From Deltaproteobacteria bacterium (GTDB lineage: Bacteria; Desulfobacterota; Syntrophobacteria; Syntrophobacterales; Syntrophobacteraceae): a stretch of 64,000 bases of DNA. Below are positions 55,319-63,976 of this stretch, one piece after another; within the stretch, counting starts at the first letter, position 1; every line of letters begins with the position of its first letter. The DNA is taken from the NCBI GenBank assembly GCA_012517315.1, contig JAAYVE010000059.1:62001-126000 (forward strand). The letters run 5' to 3'. Below the pieces are notes generated by a model, which saw only the letters and a list, made by a program, of their open reading frames with translations, made no database searches and was not told the DNA's origin. Made by a program: the position numbers and the translations under genes.

Positions 55319-56026
55319 CTACGGGGTGGCTCCGCCACAGGGGATGGTCGCCTCTGGGGATCCGTCGGCCGGGATTTCAATTGCACCTGACGGTTCCCTC
55401 AGGAGAAGGGCGCTCACGGGACAGACCTCGACGCACGCCAGGCAGGTTTCGCAAAGGGCGTACATGGCTTCCACGTCTCCGAATGCCGTGATGATGGTGT
55501 CGATTCCCCTCCTGGCGTAAGTGAGGATCGGGCTGCCGTATTGTCGCTGGCAGACATGAACGCACTTCCCGCAGAGGATGCAGCGGGAATGGACGATTTG
55601 CAGGAGAGGATGCTCGATATCCTCCGCCACTTCGCGGTCGATGTGATCGTAGCGGCGGGGGCGGATGCGGACGCCGAAGCGCTTCACGAGTTCCTGCAGG
55701 ATACAGCGTCTGTTGGAGGGGCATGCCTTGCATTTGGCTTCGTGGTTGGAGAGGAGGAGCCTGAGGGACGTCCTTTGAAGACGGAGCAGTTCACTGCTGG
55801 AGGTGTTCACGACCATGTCCGGCTTTGGCTCCACCTTGCACGATACGACGGGCTGGTTCATCCCCTCGATTTCCACGAAACACATCCTGCAGGAACCGGG
55901 CGGGTCCTCCATGTCCTCCAGGTAGCAGAGGTTGGGGATGAAGATGCCATGATCGAGACACCCCTGGAGCAGGCTTTTGCCCTCATCCACGAAGATTTCC
56001 CTTCCGTCCACAACGATTCTGACCAT
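55319..56026 (-). CDS. HoxU/NuoG-type iron-sulfur subunit
   Basis: 235 residues. The [2Fe-2S] domain has CYLEDMEDPPGSCRMCFVEI and VVSC; the next region HEAKCKACPSNRRC is the His-Cys3 site of NuoG/HoxU; two [4Fe-4S] clusters follow in CILCGKCVHVCQ and CETCLACVEVCPVSA. It carries electrons between the flavin subunit and a catalytic partner. It starts 3 bp after the flavin subunit's stop and converges with lspA. Confidence 0.92.
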   Translation of the reverse strand: MVRIVVDGREIFVDEGKSLLQGCLDHGIFIPNLCYLEDMEDPPGSCRMCFVEIEGMNQPVVSCKVEPKPDMVVNTSSSELLRLQRTSLRLLLSNHEAKCKACPSNRRCILQELVKRFGVRIRPRRYDHIDREVAEDIEHPLLQIVHSRCILCGKCVHVCQRQYGSPILTYARRGIDTIITAFGDVEAMYALCETCLACVEVCPVSALLLREPSGAIEIPADGSPEATIPCGGATP

Positions 56027-56029
56027 GAT

Positions 56030-57958
56030 TCACTCTTCCTTGGGGCGTTCAACAACGGGAGCGAGTTGTGGCGGTGAGACTTTCAGGACGGCGTTGTACT
56101 CCGGCGGGCAGGCCGACACACATTCTCCGCATTTGACGCATTTTGCCTGGTCGATGGCCTTCTTTCGGCTGACAGTGGTGAAAATGGCTTCCACCGGGCA
56201 GCTTCCCACGCAGGCATCGCAGCCTCGGGCGCACAGATCCAAGTCTATGTAAAATGCCGTCAGGGCCCTGCATCGCATGGAGGGGCAGCGCTTTTCCGCG
56301 ACGTGTGCCTCGTACTCCTCCGGGAAATACTTCAGGGTGGTGAGGACGGGGTTGGGGGCGGTCTTGCCCAAACCGCACAGGGAGCCCTCCTTGATTTCCT
56401 CGCTGAGTGTCCGAAGCATCTCCATGTCCGTGTCTCTTCCCTCTCCCCGGGTCATGCGGTGGAGGCCGTTCAGCAAATGGAGCGTTCCAATCCTGCAGAA
56501 GGTGCACTTGCCGCAGGATTCCTTTTGTGTGAAGTCGAGAAAATACCGGGTCACGTCCACGATACAGTCGTCTTCATCCATGACAACGATGCCTCCGGAG
56601 CCCATCATGGCTCCAGCTTTCGTGAGGGAGTCGAAGTCGATGGGGGTGTCCAGGAAACTCTCGGGCAGGCATCCGCCGGAGGGACCTCCGATTTGAACCG
56701 CCTTGAAGCGCCGATGATTGGGAACCCCGCCGCAAATGTCGAAAATGAGGGTTCTCAGGGTGGTTCCCATAGCAATCTCCACGAGACCCGGATGGACCAC
56801 CTTGCCCACAACGGAGAAAATAGCGGTGCCGGGACTCGCAGGGCTTCCGATTCCGCTGTACCACCTGGCCCCATGTTTCAGGATATGGGGAATGGACGAG
56901 AGGGTCTTCACGTTGTTGATGACCGTAGGCAGGCTTCGGAATCCCTTCTGGACGGGATAGGGGGGCCGGTGCCGAGGCATTCCCCGCTTTCCTTCCAAGG
57001 ATTCGATGAGGGCGGTTTCTTCACCGCAAACGAAGGCCCCGGACCCTTCGAAGAGTGTGCATTCAAAATCGAGGTCTGTGCCCAGAATGCCCTTTCCCAG
57101 GAGCCCATATTCCACCGCCTGGCGGATGGCCGTCCGCATCCGCTCCACGGCGAGGGGGTACTCGGCCCTCACATAAACGATGCCCCTGTCTGCGCCTATT
57201 GCATACGCCGCAATAACCATTCCCTCAAGAAGCTGATGGGGATTGCTCTCGAGGAGGGTCCGATCCATATAGGCGCCCGGATCCCCTTCGTCCGCGTTGC
57301 AGATGATGAACTTGTGGGATCCTCCTGCGTCCCTGGCCAGGCGCCACTTTCGCCCCGTGGGGAAGCCGGCGCCGCCCCTGCCTCTCAAGCCTGACTGGAT
57401 GATCTCTTCAATGACCGCATCGGGTGAAACCTGGATGGCCTTGAGAAGGCCCGAGTAGCCCCCTCCCGCGAGGTACTCGTCGATTGCCTCGGGGTTGATG
57501 ACACCGCAACGCTCCATCACGACCCTCTTTTCCAGGTGAAACCTGGGAAAATCCGTCACGGCCGGGATGAGATCGTTTTCTTCCATGGCTCCGAGCACGA
57601 ACTCGTAGAGGGGATCTCCCTCCTGGAGGAAGGCCTTCACCAAAGCTTTGGCTTTGCCGGGCGTCACATTGTGGTAGCAGATGGGGGGAAAACCCGGGTT
57701 GTGGATCACCACGAGAGGTTCGGCGTAACAATGCCCGAGGCAGCCCACCGGATTGATGGAAAAATGCAGACCGTTGACGGCGCATGCCTCTTCGAAAGCC
57801 TCTTTCGTCGCCCCCGCCCCCGCAGCGAGACCACAGGTGGCCATACCGATTTCGATGCGGGGAAGCTCCCGATGCTCCATTTCAGCTCGCCGTCGCCTCG
57901 CCCGATCCACGAGTTGCCGATGGCGAACAATCGCCTCATCCACCCCTGCAAGTTTCAT
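56030..57958 (-). CDS. NuoF/HoxF-type NADH-binding flavoprotein
   Basis: 642 residues. Residues about 30-120 are a thioredoxin-like [2Fe-2S] domain (MATCGLAAGAG, PVGCLGHC). The core has GRGGAGFPTGRKW, NADEGDPGAYMDRTLLESNPH (FMN and NADH sites) and the cluster N3 motif SCGKCTFCRIG. A C-terminal ferredoxin (CARGCDACVGSCPVEAI, CVKCGECVSACP) is the addition seen in bifurcating hydrogenase and formate dehydrogenase subunits. It oxidises NADH or reduces NAD. Confidence 0.94.
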   Translation of the reverse strand: MKLAGVDEAIVRHRQLVDRARRRRAEMEHRELPRIEIGMATCGLAAGAGATKEAFEEACAVNGLHFSINPVGCLGHCYAEPLVVIHNPGFPPICYHNVTPGKAKALVKAFLQEGDPLYEFVLGAMEENDLIPAVTDFPRFHLEKRVVMERCGVINPEAIDEYLAGGGYSGLLKAIQVSPDAVIEEIIQSGLRGRGGAGFPTGRKWRLARDAGGSHKFIICNADEGDPGAYMDRTLLESNPHQLLEGMVIAAYAIGADRGIVYVRAEYPLAVERMRTAIRQAVEYGLLGKGILGTDLDFECTLFEGSGAFVCGEETALIESLEGKRGMPRHRPPYPVQKGFRSLPTVINNVKTLSSIPHILKHGARWYSGIGSPASPGTAIFSVVGKVVHPGLVEIAMGTTLRTLIFDICGGVPNHRRFKAVQIGGPSGGCLPESFLDTPIDFDSLTKAGAMMGSGGIVVMDEDDCIVDVTRYFLDFTQKESCGKCTFCRIGTLHLLNGLHRMTRGEGRDTDMEMLRTLSEEIKEGSLCGLGKTAPNPVLTTLKYFPEEYEAHVAEKRCPSMRCRALTAFYIDLDLCARGCDACVGSCPVEAIFTTVSRKKAIDQAKCVKCGECVSACPPEYNAVLKVSPPQLAPVVERPKEE

Positions 57959-58030
57959 GGGCCGCCTCGCGCCACCGTGGAGAAAATAAGACAGGTCATT
58001 GAACGGTATTCACCCTCTCGAGAACCTCCT

Positions 58031-58588
58031 TCAAAGGTTTTCTCCCAGCTCTTTTTCTTCCGAATTTTCAGCCTGCTTCTCCCGTTCCAGGCGCTCCTTT
58101 TCGATCTGAAAGCCCAAAATAATTCCTTCCACTCTGCTGGGTGCCATGTGACCGTGGGTCGCCTCGTCAACGATGGCCACAGGAGCCAGGGCGCAGCAAC
58201 CCACACAGGCTACTCGCTCGATACTGAATTCCCTGTCGGGTGTCGTTTGGCCTTCCCTGATCCCGAGCTTGCGCTCGAAGTTCTCCAGGATGATGTCGCC
58301 GCCCACTACGTGGCAGGCCGTGCCGAGGCAAATTCTGATCTGGTGTCTGCCCGGGGGATGGAACCGAAACTGGTTGTAAAAAGTGGCCACCCCGTAGACT
58401 TCACTCGAGGAAATCTCCAGGTGCTCGGCCACCAGCTTCATGGCCAGTCCCGAAACATAAGAGTGTCTTTTCTGAATGGTCTGAAGAATCGGAATGAGGT
58501 TCTCCCTTCCCTTGGAGAACCCTTGGAGGAGCCCTATGATCTCTTCGCGGCTCTCCTCTTCTTCGGAAACGATGGACGGATGGCTCAT
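58031..58588 (-). CDS. NuoE/HoxE-type [2Fe-2S] subunit
   Basis: 185 residues. Helical N-terminus (LIPILQTIQKRHSYVSG), then the thioredoxin-like [2Fe-2S] fold: VYGVATFYNQF, ICLGTACHVVGGD and ACVGCCALAPVAIVD, with four cysteines. The C-terminus after residue 155 is a charged coiled-coil extension. First gene of the module, 72 bp ahead of the flavin subunit. Confidence 0.92.
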   Translation of the reverse strand: MSHPSIVSEEEESREEIIGLLQGFSKGRENLIPILQTIQKRHSYVSGLAMKLVAEHLEISSSEVYGVATFYNQFRFHPPGRHQIRICLGTACHVVGGDIILENFERKLGIREGQTTPDREFSIERVACVGCCALAPVAIVDEATHGHMAPSRVEGIILGFQIEKERLEREKQAENSEEKELGENL

Positions 58589-58961
58589 GTCTCACATGTC
58601 CAAAGAGTTGACGGATCATCACAGGTCCAGGAAAACATGAAGACGGATGCTGGGTGCCTTGGAAGTATGACATGGCCGCTTTCCCCATCGGAGAAAGCCG
58701 GTCGCCCTCTCCATGTCACCTCTTGACGGGCCTGCACGGGAAGCTGTTTTTTTTTCGTTTTTATCTTATGTCAATAGTGAATCGATGGCAACCTATCAAA
58801 TGAAAATAGCTTTGAAGGGAAGAGGTGCACAGCATGTTTCCCGAGGCAGGAGTAAAGCCTTCCGTCCTGCTATTTGTCTCGTGTCCCCTAAATGAGGTAA
58901 AAGGTGGGAAGGGATGTTCCGGACAAATGGGATACCGCTTCGACGGGGGAAGGAAAAAAAG
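58589..58961. other. divergent promoter region, 373 bp
   Basis: No gene. It contains an A/T-rich core at 58745-58805 with the probable promoter of the NADH module (listed). No convincing promoter for the PPC-domain gene at 58962 was found. Confidence 0.45.
58763..58791 (-). promoter_or_regulatory. possible promoter of the NADH dehydrogenase module
   Basis: On the minus strand TTGCCA (58791-58786) is followed after 17 nt by TAAGAT (58768-58763). The leader to the NuoE-like start would be about 168 nt. Confidence 0.42.
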
Positions 58962-59405
58962 ATGAAGTATGCGGAAGCGAAACCGGGGAGAGTCTTCGTC
59001 ATCCGTCTCGAGGATGGAGACATCCTGCACGAGACGATTGAAGCGTTTGCACGGGCACACTCCATTGCGGCTGCGGCTCTCATCGTGCTTGGGGGAGCGG
59101 ACGAGGGAAGCAGGCTGGTAGTGGGTCCGGAATCGGCGAGAGGCTATCCCGTTCACCCCATGGAACACGTCCTCACCAATGTGCACGAGGTGGCTGGTGT
59201 CGGGACCGTTTTCCCCGGCGCCGACGGAGCGCCCGTTTTGCACATGCACATCGCCGGCGGAAGAAACGACGGAACGGTCACCGGCTGCGTACGTCTGGGC
59301 GTGAAGGTCTGGCATGTGATGGAGGTGATCTTGTGGGAATTGACGGATACCTCGGCGCGTAGACTCCCCGATGAAGCCACCGGGTTTGCCCTTCTGCAGC
59401 CTTGA
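58962..59405 (+). CDS. PPC/DUF296-domain protein
   Basis: 147 residues from ATG 58962 (GGAAGG upstream), nearly all one PPC domain: GRVFVIRLEDGDILHETIEAFARAHSI, IVLGGADEGSR, GVGTVFPGADGAPVLHMHIAGGRND and a metal-type HxHxxxG segment, WHVMEVILWEL. The domain occurs alone in many bacteria, and fused to AT-hooks in plants; the lone form has no settled function. The conserved histidines suggest metal binding. Confidence 0.88.
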   Translation: MKYAEAKPGRVFVIRLEDGDILHETIEAFARAHSIAAAALIVLGGADEGSRLVVGPESARGYPVHPMEHVLTNVHEVAGVGTVFPGADGAPVLHMHIAGGRNDGTVTGCVRLGVKVWHVMEVILWELTDTSARRLPDEATGFALLQP

Positions 59406-59505
59406 GCGTGGGGGCGTGGCTCCCATGGCAGTTGGATCTGCCCGGATGGCTGGCTTACGGGTGAAAAGGCGGAATAACTAAACGAAGACAGTGGAAAGGG
59501 ATCTA

Positions 59506-60009
59506 GTGGTGAGATTGAAACACGCCCCGACCAGTGGCAGGGGGTCCGCAGGAAAGGCGTTGCTTCACTCCATGACCGCATGCGTCGTTTTCTCATTGAT
59601 CGTGGAATGTTCCGTTTGCCTGGCGGACGATGGATTCGATCGGGAATTCCTTTCCCAATTCCTCGTAGGCACCTATCGCATTGTGGGCAAGTGGCCCGAC
59701 AGCCCCGATACGTACACGGGCGTTGCCGTGATCTCGAGGGAAGGGGACTTCCTGAGGGTCGAACGGGAGATTGGGGGTGAAAAGGACGCGGGAACAGGAG
59801 AAGTGAAGCGATCCGAGACCGATGGAATCCCTGTGCTGAAAATCACTTTCCAGTCTGCCGGCCTGGCATATGAAGGGACCTATATCTGGAGTTCGGACTT
59901 GGACAACTACGCGCGAATCAGCGGTTATGTGACCAGGCAGGGGCCGGGTCGAAGGACGAAAGACCCTGGAATGGAGTGTTTTTTCATCCGTCAGCCGGCC
60001 CTGGAGTAG
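59506..60009 (+). CDS. secreted hypothetical protein
   Basis: 167 residues from a GTG at 59506 (GGAAAGGG at 6 nt); a GTG at 59491 is in the same frame. A signal-like segment (KALLHSMTACVVFSLIVECSVCLADD) precedes a small beta-rich domain (VGTYRIVGKWPDSPDTYTGVAVISREGDFLRVERE, YEGTYIWSSDLDNYARISGYV). No family recognised. Convergent with the band-7 gene. Confidence 0.68.
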   Translation: MVRLKHAPTSGRGSAGKALLHSMTACVVFSLIVECSVCLADDGFDREFLSQFLVGTYRIVGKWPDSPDTYTGVAVISREGDFLRVEREIGGEKDAGTGEVKRSETDGIPVLKITFQSAGLAYEGTYIWSSDLDNYARISGYVTRQGPGRRTKDPGMECFFIRQPALE

Positions 60010-60017
60010 CCCAAGTC

Positions 60018-60917
60018 TCATGGTTGGGGATCGTTTTTCTGTCCCTCGAAGATGAGGGGCATGCCGTTTTTCGGATTTCCGATGATCACGATCTTGGTGT
60101 TGGGACTGCCGGCGATCTTTTCCGTGGCTTCGATGCCTTTCCATTCCAGGAGGCTTTCCGTGATGCCCTGAGTGACGATTTTCTGGAACTCGGAAATTCC
60201 GTGGGCCTCGATCTTCTTTCGTTCCGCCTCCTGTCGTTCCCTTTCCAGGATGAAGCGCATCTGTTCCGCCTGTTGTTCGGCCTCAAGCTTCCTCTCGATA
60301 GCGTCTGCCACCACCTGGGGAAGTTTCACCGACCGCAAGAGGACCCGTTCGATGAGGAGACCCTTTTCCCGCCCCACGGGTTCCGCCATCTTCTGCATTT
60401 CCGCGACAATTGCCTCCCTTCCCGCCGTGTACAGGGCCTTGGCTTCGTATTCCGCCGTAACGGTCCTGAGCACACTGCGGATGAGGGGCTTGAGTATCGT
60501 ATCCTCATAGCCCATTCCAATGGTCTTGAACACCTCGGGGGCTTTTTCCGGAATGAGCCGGTACCACACGGAAACTTCCAGATGAGTGATTAGCCCCTCC
60601 TTGGAGGGAGTGTCCATGATCTCTTTCAGTTCATGCGTTTTCACGGAAAAGATCCTGGCGACGGCAAGGGGGTTGATGAGGCGGATGCCCGCATAAAGAG
60701 GTTCCGGCGAGACGTTTCCCCAGAAATCCACTACCCCGACCGTTCCTGCCCGAATGATGACGAACGACTGGGCCGAGACCCCCAGGAGAATCCCTGCCAA
60801 AACAAAATATATGAGGATGCGGGGAGAGACGCTTTCACCGCGGAACCGCTTTTTCAGGACACCATAGACAGCGCCGCACACGATGGAGAAAAAAATGAGC
60901 AAAATGATTCCTGACAC
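60018..60917 (-). CDS. SPFH/band-7 (prohibitin-like) membrane protein
   Basis: 299 residues. N-terminal helices (ILLIFFSIVCGAVYGV; ILIYFVLAGILLGVSAQSFVII) precede the band-7 domain (VVDFWGNVSPEPLYAGIRLINPLA, ITHLEVSVWYRLIPEKAPEVF, RSVLRTVTAEYEA) and a coiled-coil (IERKLEAEQQAEQMRFILERERQEAERKKIEAHG). Prohibitin-like proteins form membrane rings that organise proteases and membrane domains. Confidence 0.92.
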   Translation of the reverse strand: MSGIILLIFFSIVCGAVYGVLKKRFRGESVSPRILIYFVLAGILLGVSAQSFVIIRAGTVGVVDFWGNVSPEPLYAGIRLINPLAVARIFSVKTHELKEIMDTPSKEGLITHLEVSVWYRLIPEKAPEVFKTIGMGYEDTILKPLIRSVLRTVTAEYEAKALYTAGREAIVAEMQKMAEPVGREKGLLIERVLLRSVKLPQVVADAIERKLEAEQQAEQMRFILERERQEAERKKIEAHGISEFQKIVTQGITESLLEWKGIEATEKIAGSPNTKIVIIGNPKNGMPLIFEGQKNDPQP

Positions 60918-61474
60918 ACGAGCCTCCGTTGCAGTGTTTTTGTCCTAAGTAGAGCTCCCCGGAATAATGTGCATATTCTGGAGAAGTCATTCCCGCGAAG
61001 GTGGGAATCCAGGTGCCTGTGAACGACTGGGTCCCCCCCCAAGAGCCTGCGGGGATGGGGATAGGGATTCGGACACCCGTTTGTGCGGCGATGTACTGAG
61101 TGCCGGTGTCTCAAACAAAAGGAACCGAAACGATCGCCGTTGTGCAGGACCTTGCGGTATGGTAAGCATCTTCAAGAAGTCCAGGGTCCGCCGAGGGGGA
61201 CGGAAAAGATTGGAAAGAGCCGTCTTTCCGGGACGCCAGGCCCCCCGTGCACAGCCTGCGCAAACGTTTATCCCCCTCTATTGATGGGACGCAGAGTTCG
61301 TTCACTGGATGCGGCTTCCGGGCGAAGAACGGGAAAAGCTGACGTGTGCAGTTGGAGGAGTTTCGGAAGTTCTTGCCGCGGGCTTCGCGTTTTCTTTTAA
61401 ATAGCACAAACACTTTTCTTCAGGAAGGAAATATCGGGCGGGCTTGCGACAGACCATCAACAAGAGAGCGGCAG
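60918..61474. other. intergenic region, 557 bp
   Basis: Divergent promoters for the band-7 gene (minus) and the phosphodiesterase (plus). It contains a dispersed palindromic repeat unit at 60989-61008 (listed). Frames of 60-105 codons here read as repeat translations (HLDSHLRGND) or low-complexity and are not believed. Confidence 0.5.
60989..61008. repeat. dispersed palindromic repeat unit
   Basis: ATTCCCGC / GTGGGAAT forms an 8-bp stem (one G-T pair) with a GAAG loop. This is a common short repeat in many proteobacterial genomes whose spurious translation is WIPAFAGMT- or LDSHLRGND-like. One copy was seen in this window. Confidence 0.6.
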
Positions 61475-62464
61475 ATGCCGAAGCGACTGGATCCTTTCTT
61501 TCATGTGGAACCCCCCGTGATCTTTGCTCACCGCGGAGGAGCGGGCGAAGTGCCGGAGAGCACCGAAGAGGCTTTTCGCCACGCGGCCATGACAGTTGGT
61601 GTCCAGGTGCTGGAGCTGGACATCCAGGTGGCCGGGGATGGGGAAATCGTCGTCTGGCACGGGCCGGGCCTGGGAAACGTCCACGACGGCACCCGCTTTC
61701 TCAAGGGATTACACATCAACAAGATCCTCTTCAACACAGAACTCAAGGACCGTGCATGGGTCGCTCACCCCCGGCTCCCAAACAAGATGGATCGCTCGCC
61801 CCAAAGGACGCTGCTCACGCTGAAGGAATTCTTCGCCCTCGTGAACCGAATGGAGGAGGAACTTCGACAGCAGGGACGCCCCAGGAAACTGCACCTCAAC
61901 ATCGAACTCAAACCTGGGCGAAACCTCCCTTGCATCGACGGAACATCAAGATGGTCCGGGGCATGGGAGCGACTGTTCCAACTCCTCGCGCCGGAGGCTG
62001 AAAAGCGCCGGATCATCCTTGCCAGTGCAAGACACGGAATCCTGGAGGAACTCCGGAACCGGATGGCCGTAGCCGGGAGCCGCCCTTTCGTGACCAATCT
62101 GTCACCCGATGAGCAGCTCAGCTTCGGCCGCTTGTTCTCCAACACCCTGGCTGGCCACGCCTTTCGATTGATGGGACTCTTCTGTTTCAGGATGCGAAGG
62201 CCTCCCGCCACCCCCTACGCACTGGAAACGTACTATCGGTTGCCCACCGCCGAAATGGTTCGAAGAGTCCACGAGGAGGGCGGAGCCCTCTATGTTTTTC
62301 TCACGGGCCTGATGGGCTTTCCATCCGTGGACGACCAGCCGGAAGATCGGCTGGCGGCGGTTCTGGGCGAACTGGTCCACATGGGGGTGGACGGCATCAT
62401 GACGGATTTCCCGCGGAAGGTCATGAGAATCCTGCAGGAAGGCAATGTCCCGGGTGTGTTGTGA
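61475..62464 (+). CDS. glycerophosphodiester phosphodiesterase
   Basis: 329 residues from ATG 61475. The GDPD core is FAHRGGAGEVPESTEEAFRHA (catalytic H-R and the glutamate), VLELDIQVAGDGEIVVWHG (metal site), LHLNIELKPG and MGVDGIMTDFP. It hydrolyses glycerophosphodiesters to glycerol-3-phosphate and an alcohol. A long insertion with a TTLKEFF-like TIM-barrel segment (about 75-135) is normal. The frame is open upstream to 61346 without a good start. Confidence 0.9.
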   Translation: MPKRLDPFFHVEPPVIFAHRGGAGEVPESTEEAFRHAAMTVGVQVLELDIQVAGDGEIVVWHGPGLGNVHDGTRFLKGLHINKILFNTELKDRAWVAHPRLPNKMDRSPQRTLLTLKEFFALVNRMEEELRQQGRPRKLHLNIELKPGRNLPCIDGTSRWSGAWERLFQLLAPEAEKRRIILASARHGILEELRNRMAVAGSRPFVTNLSPDEQLSFGRLFSNTLAGHAFRLMGLFCFRMRRPPATPYALETYYRLPTAEMVRRVHEEGGALYVFLTGLMGFPSVDDQPEDRLAAVLGELVHMGVDGIMTDFPRKVMRILQEGNVPGVL

Positions 62465-62543
62465 TGTAGAGGCATTCGGGCCTGTGTGTCCTCGAAAACG
62501 GAGCGTCGCGGACGAGCGGGAGAAGGAAACAGGAGCTGAGGTC

Positions 62544-62918
62544 ATGGGGAGGGAACCGAATCCATTGTTGGCGGAATTCCTGGATGCAAGCATCCCCTTG
62601 CCGGAAGTGGACTGGGAGACTGTGCCTCCGGGTGTGAACCCCAGGGAGGTGTGGGAGGGTTACGACGAATGTGTGGAAGGCTGGGTCCCCCTCTGGTATC
62701 CTGCCTTTGACAGTGTTACCGGGAGAACTTACGGGGAATATGAAAGGGCGCACCTGTTCAATGGGGAACTGGAACGAATTCTCTCGGCGATGAACCGCTG
62801 GCCCCTGTGGGGAAGTCCCAGGCAGAAGAAGCACACCGTCGCGTTCGCCCTGCTGCAGCTCTATTGCGAGGTGTGCTGCCTTTGCCCACGGATGGAGAGT
62901 TTTCCATGGAGGGACTGA
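62544..62918 (+). CDS. hypothetical protein
   Basis: 124 residues from ATG 62544, with GGAGCTGAGG upstream. Tryptophan- and cysteine-rich (VPLWYPAFDSVTGRTYGEYERAHLFNGELERIL; LQLYCEVCCLCPRME). No family recognised. It ends one base before the TTG of the Smr gene, so the two are probably translated together. Confidence 0.72.
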   Translation: MGREPNPLLAEFLDASIPLPEVDWETVPPGVNPREVWEGYDECVEGWVPLWYPAFDSVTGRTYGEYERAHLFNGELERILSAMNRWPLWGSPRQKKHTVAFALLQLYCEVCCLCPRMESFPWRD

Positions 62919-62919
62919 C

Positions 62920-63246
62920 TTGACGAAGAAACCCGAAGAGAGTGGCGGCGCATACGAAATCCCCGTTGAGGATTCCCTGGATCTGCACACCTTCCAGCCG
63001 CGGGAGATCCGGGATCTCCTGGACGACTACCTGGAGGTCGCCTGCCAGCGGGGATTCCGCGAGGTCCGGATCATTCATGGAAAAGGAACGGGGACGCTGA
63101 GGCAAAGAGTCCATGCCATCCTTGCCAGGCATCCCCTAGTCGTCTCGTTCCAACAGGCTGATTCAACGGGTGGCGGCTGGGGAGCCACCATCGTTTTCCT
63201 GAAAGAGAATGCCGCCTTTCGCGCCCTCACCGGGAAACCGACGTGA
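62920..63246 (+). CDS. Smr-domain protein
   Basis: 108 residues, starting at TTG 62920 with GGAGG at 8 nt. The Smr fold is complete: DSLDLHTFQPREIRDLLDDYLEVACQRGFREVRIIHGKGTGTLRQRVHAIL and DSTGGGWGATIVFL. The DLH and HGKGTG motifs are those of Smr nucleases, the free form of the MutS2 C-terminal domain. It could cleave RNA at stalled ribosomes or nick DNA. It overlaps the convergent gene by 20 bp. Confidence 0.93.
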   Translation: MTKKPEESGGAYEIPVEDSLDLHTFQPREIRDLLDDYLEVACQRGFREVRIIHGKGTGTLRQRVHAILARHPLVVSFQQADSTGGGWGATIVFLKENAAFRALTGKPT

Positions 63247-63976
63247 TTTCATAACGCTTGATGCTCGGGTCCGGACTCACCGTTCCCGTGACTGCGTACA
63301 GGTTGCCACGTATTTCCATCTTGCGCAGGTCCTTGGGGTCCACGTCCAGCATTTGCACCTGGCAGGGCTTCCGCAGGAGTACCGATCCCTCCCCGTCGTA
63401 GAGGGTCAACTGGAAACTCTGATTGTGCAAGTCGGATCGACTGCTGAGGACTTTGCGCAGCAGGAGCATCACTCCCCCCGATTCCGTCTTGATCAGTTCG
63501 GCGTAGTCTCCCTCCACCTTATAGTTGGGCCCAAAGATCTGCTCTTCCGGCCGCGTCGCCGTCATTTGACGGACGCCGGCCAACTTGAGCAGCCGGCGGC
63601 TTTCCTCGTCACTGACCTTTTGGTATGCGTTTCCTGGAGAAGTCTTGGAGGAAACGATGGCTTCCAGCATCCTTTGTTGATCCTGGGTGACCTTGTCTTT
63701 TGGCGCCTCCAAAAGAACTTCCGGATCGAATTCTTTGGCCGCCAGCACTTCCTGGACCGAACTCACCTGCCCCTTGGGAACCCCGGCTACTCCTCCGGGG
63801 ATTTCAAACTTGATCTGCCCGGCTTCTTCCCAATAATAAGGCACTTCCACCGAACTGCCGTCGTTCATGTTGATCCGCAAGAAACCGCTCCAGGCAGGGG
63901 CGATGGCAAACAGCAGGAAAACCGCCACCACCGCACTCTTCAGAAAAAGCGTCCGTCCCGTTTTTGCGTGCTTCAT
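63227..63976 (-). CDS. secreted hypothetical protein
   Basis: 249 residues from ATG 63976, with AAAGGATGGGG upstream; ATG 63985 is also in frame. A signal peptide (TLFLKSAVVAVFLLFAIAPAWSG) leads to a beta-rich segment (FLRINMNDGSSVEVPYYWEEAGQIKFEIPGG) and a C-terminal beta domain (LTLYDGEGSVLLRKPCQVQMLDVDPKDL). No family recognised. It ends inside the Smr gene's 3' end. Confidence 0.75.
   Translation of the reverse strand: MKHAKTGRTLFLKSAVVAVFLLFAIAPAWSGFLRINMNDGSSVEVPYYWEEAGQIKFEIPGGVAGVPKGQVSSVQEVLAAKEFDPEVLLEAPKDKVTQDQQRMLEAIVSSKTSPGNAYQKVSDEESRRLLKLAGVRQMTATRPEEQIFGPNYKVEGDYAELIKTESGGVMLLLRKVLSSRSDLHNQSFQLTLYDGEGSVLLRKPCQVQMLDVDPKDLRKMEIRGNLYAVTGTVSPDPSIKRYEITSVSR

Noticed and set aside
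56303-57394. Plus-strand open frame of 363 codons
   Set aside because: Antisense to the NuoF-like gene, which has complete cofactor motifs.
60854-61114. 86-codon minus-strand frame
   Set aside because: Reads HLDSHLRGND, the well-known translation of a dispersed palindromic repeat.
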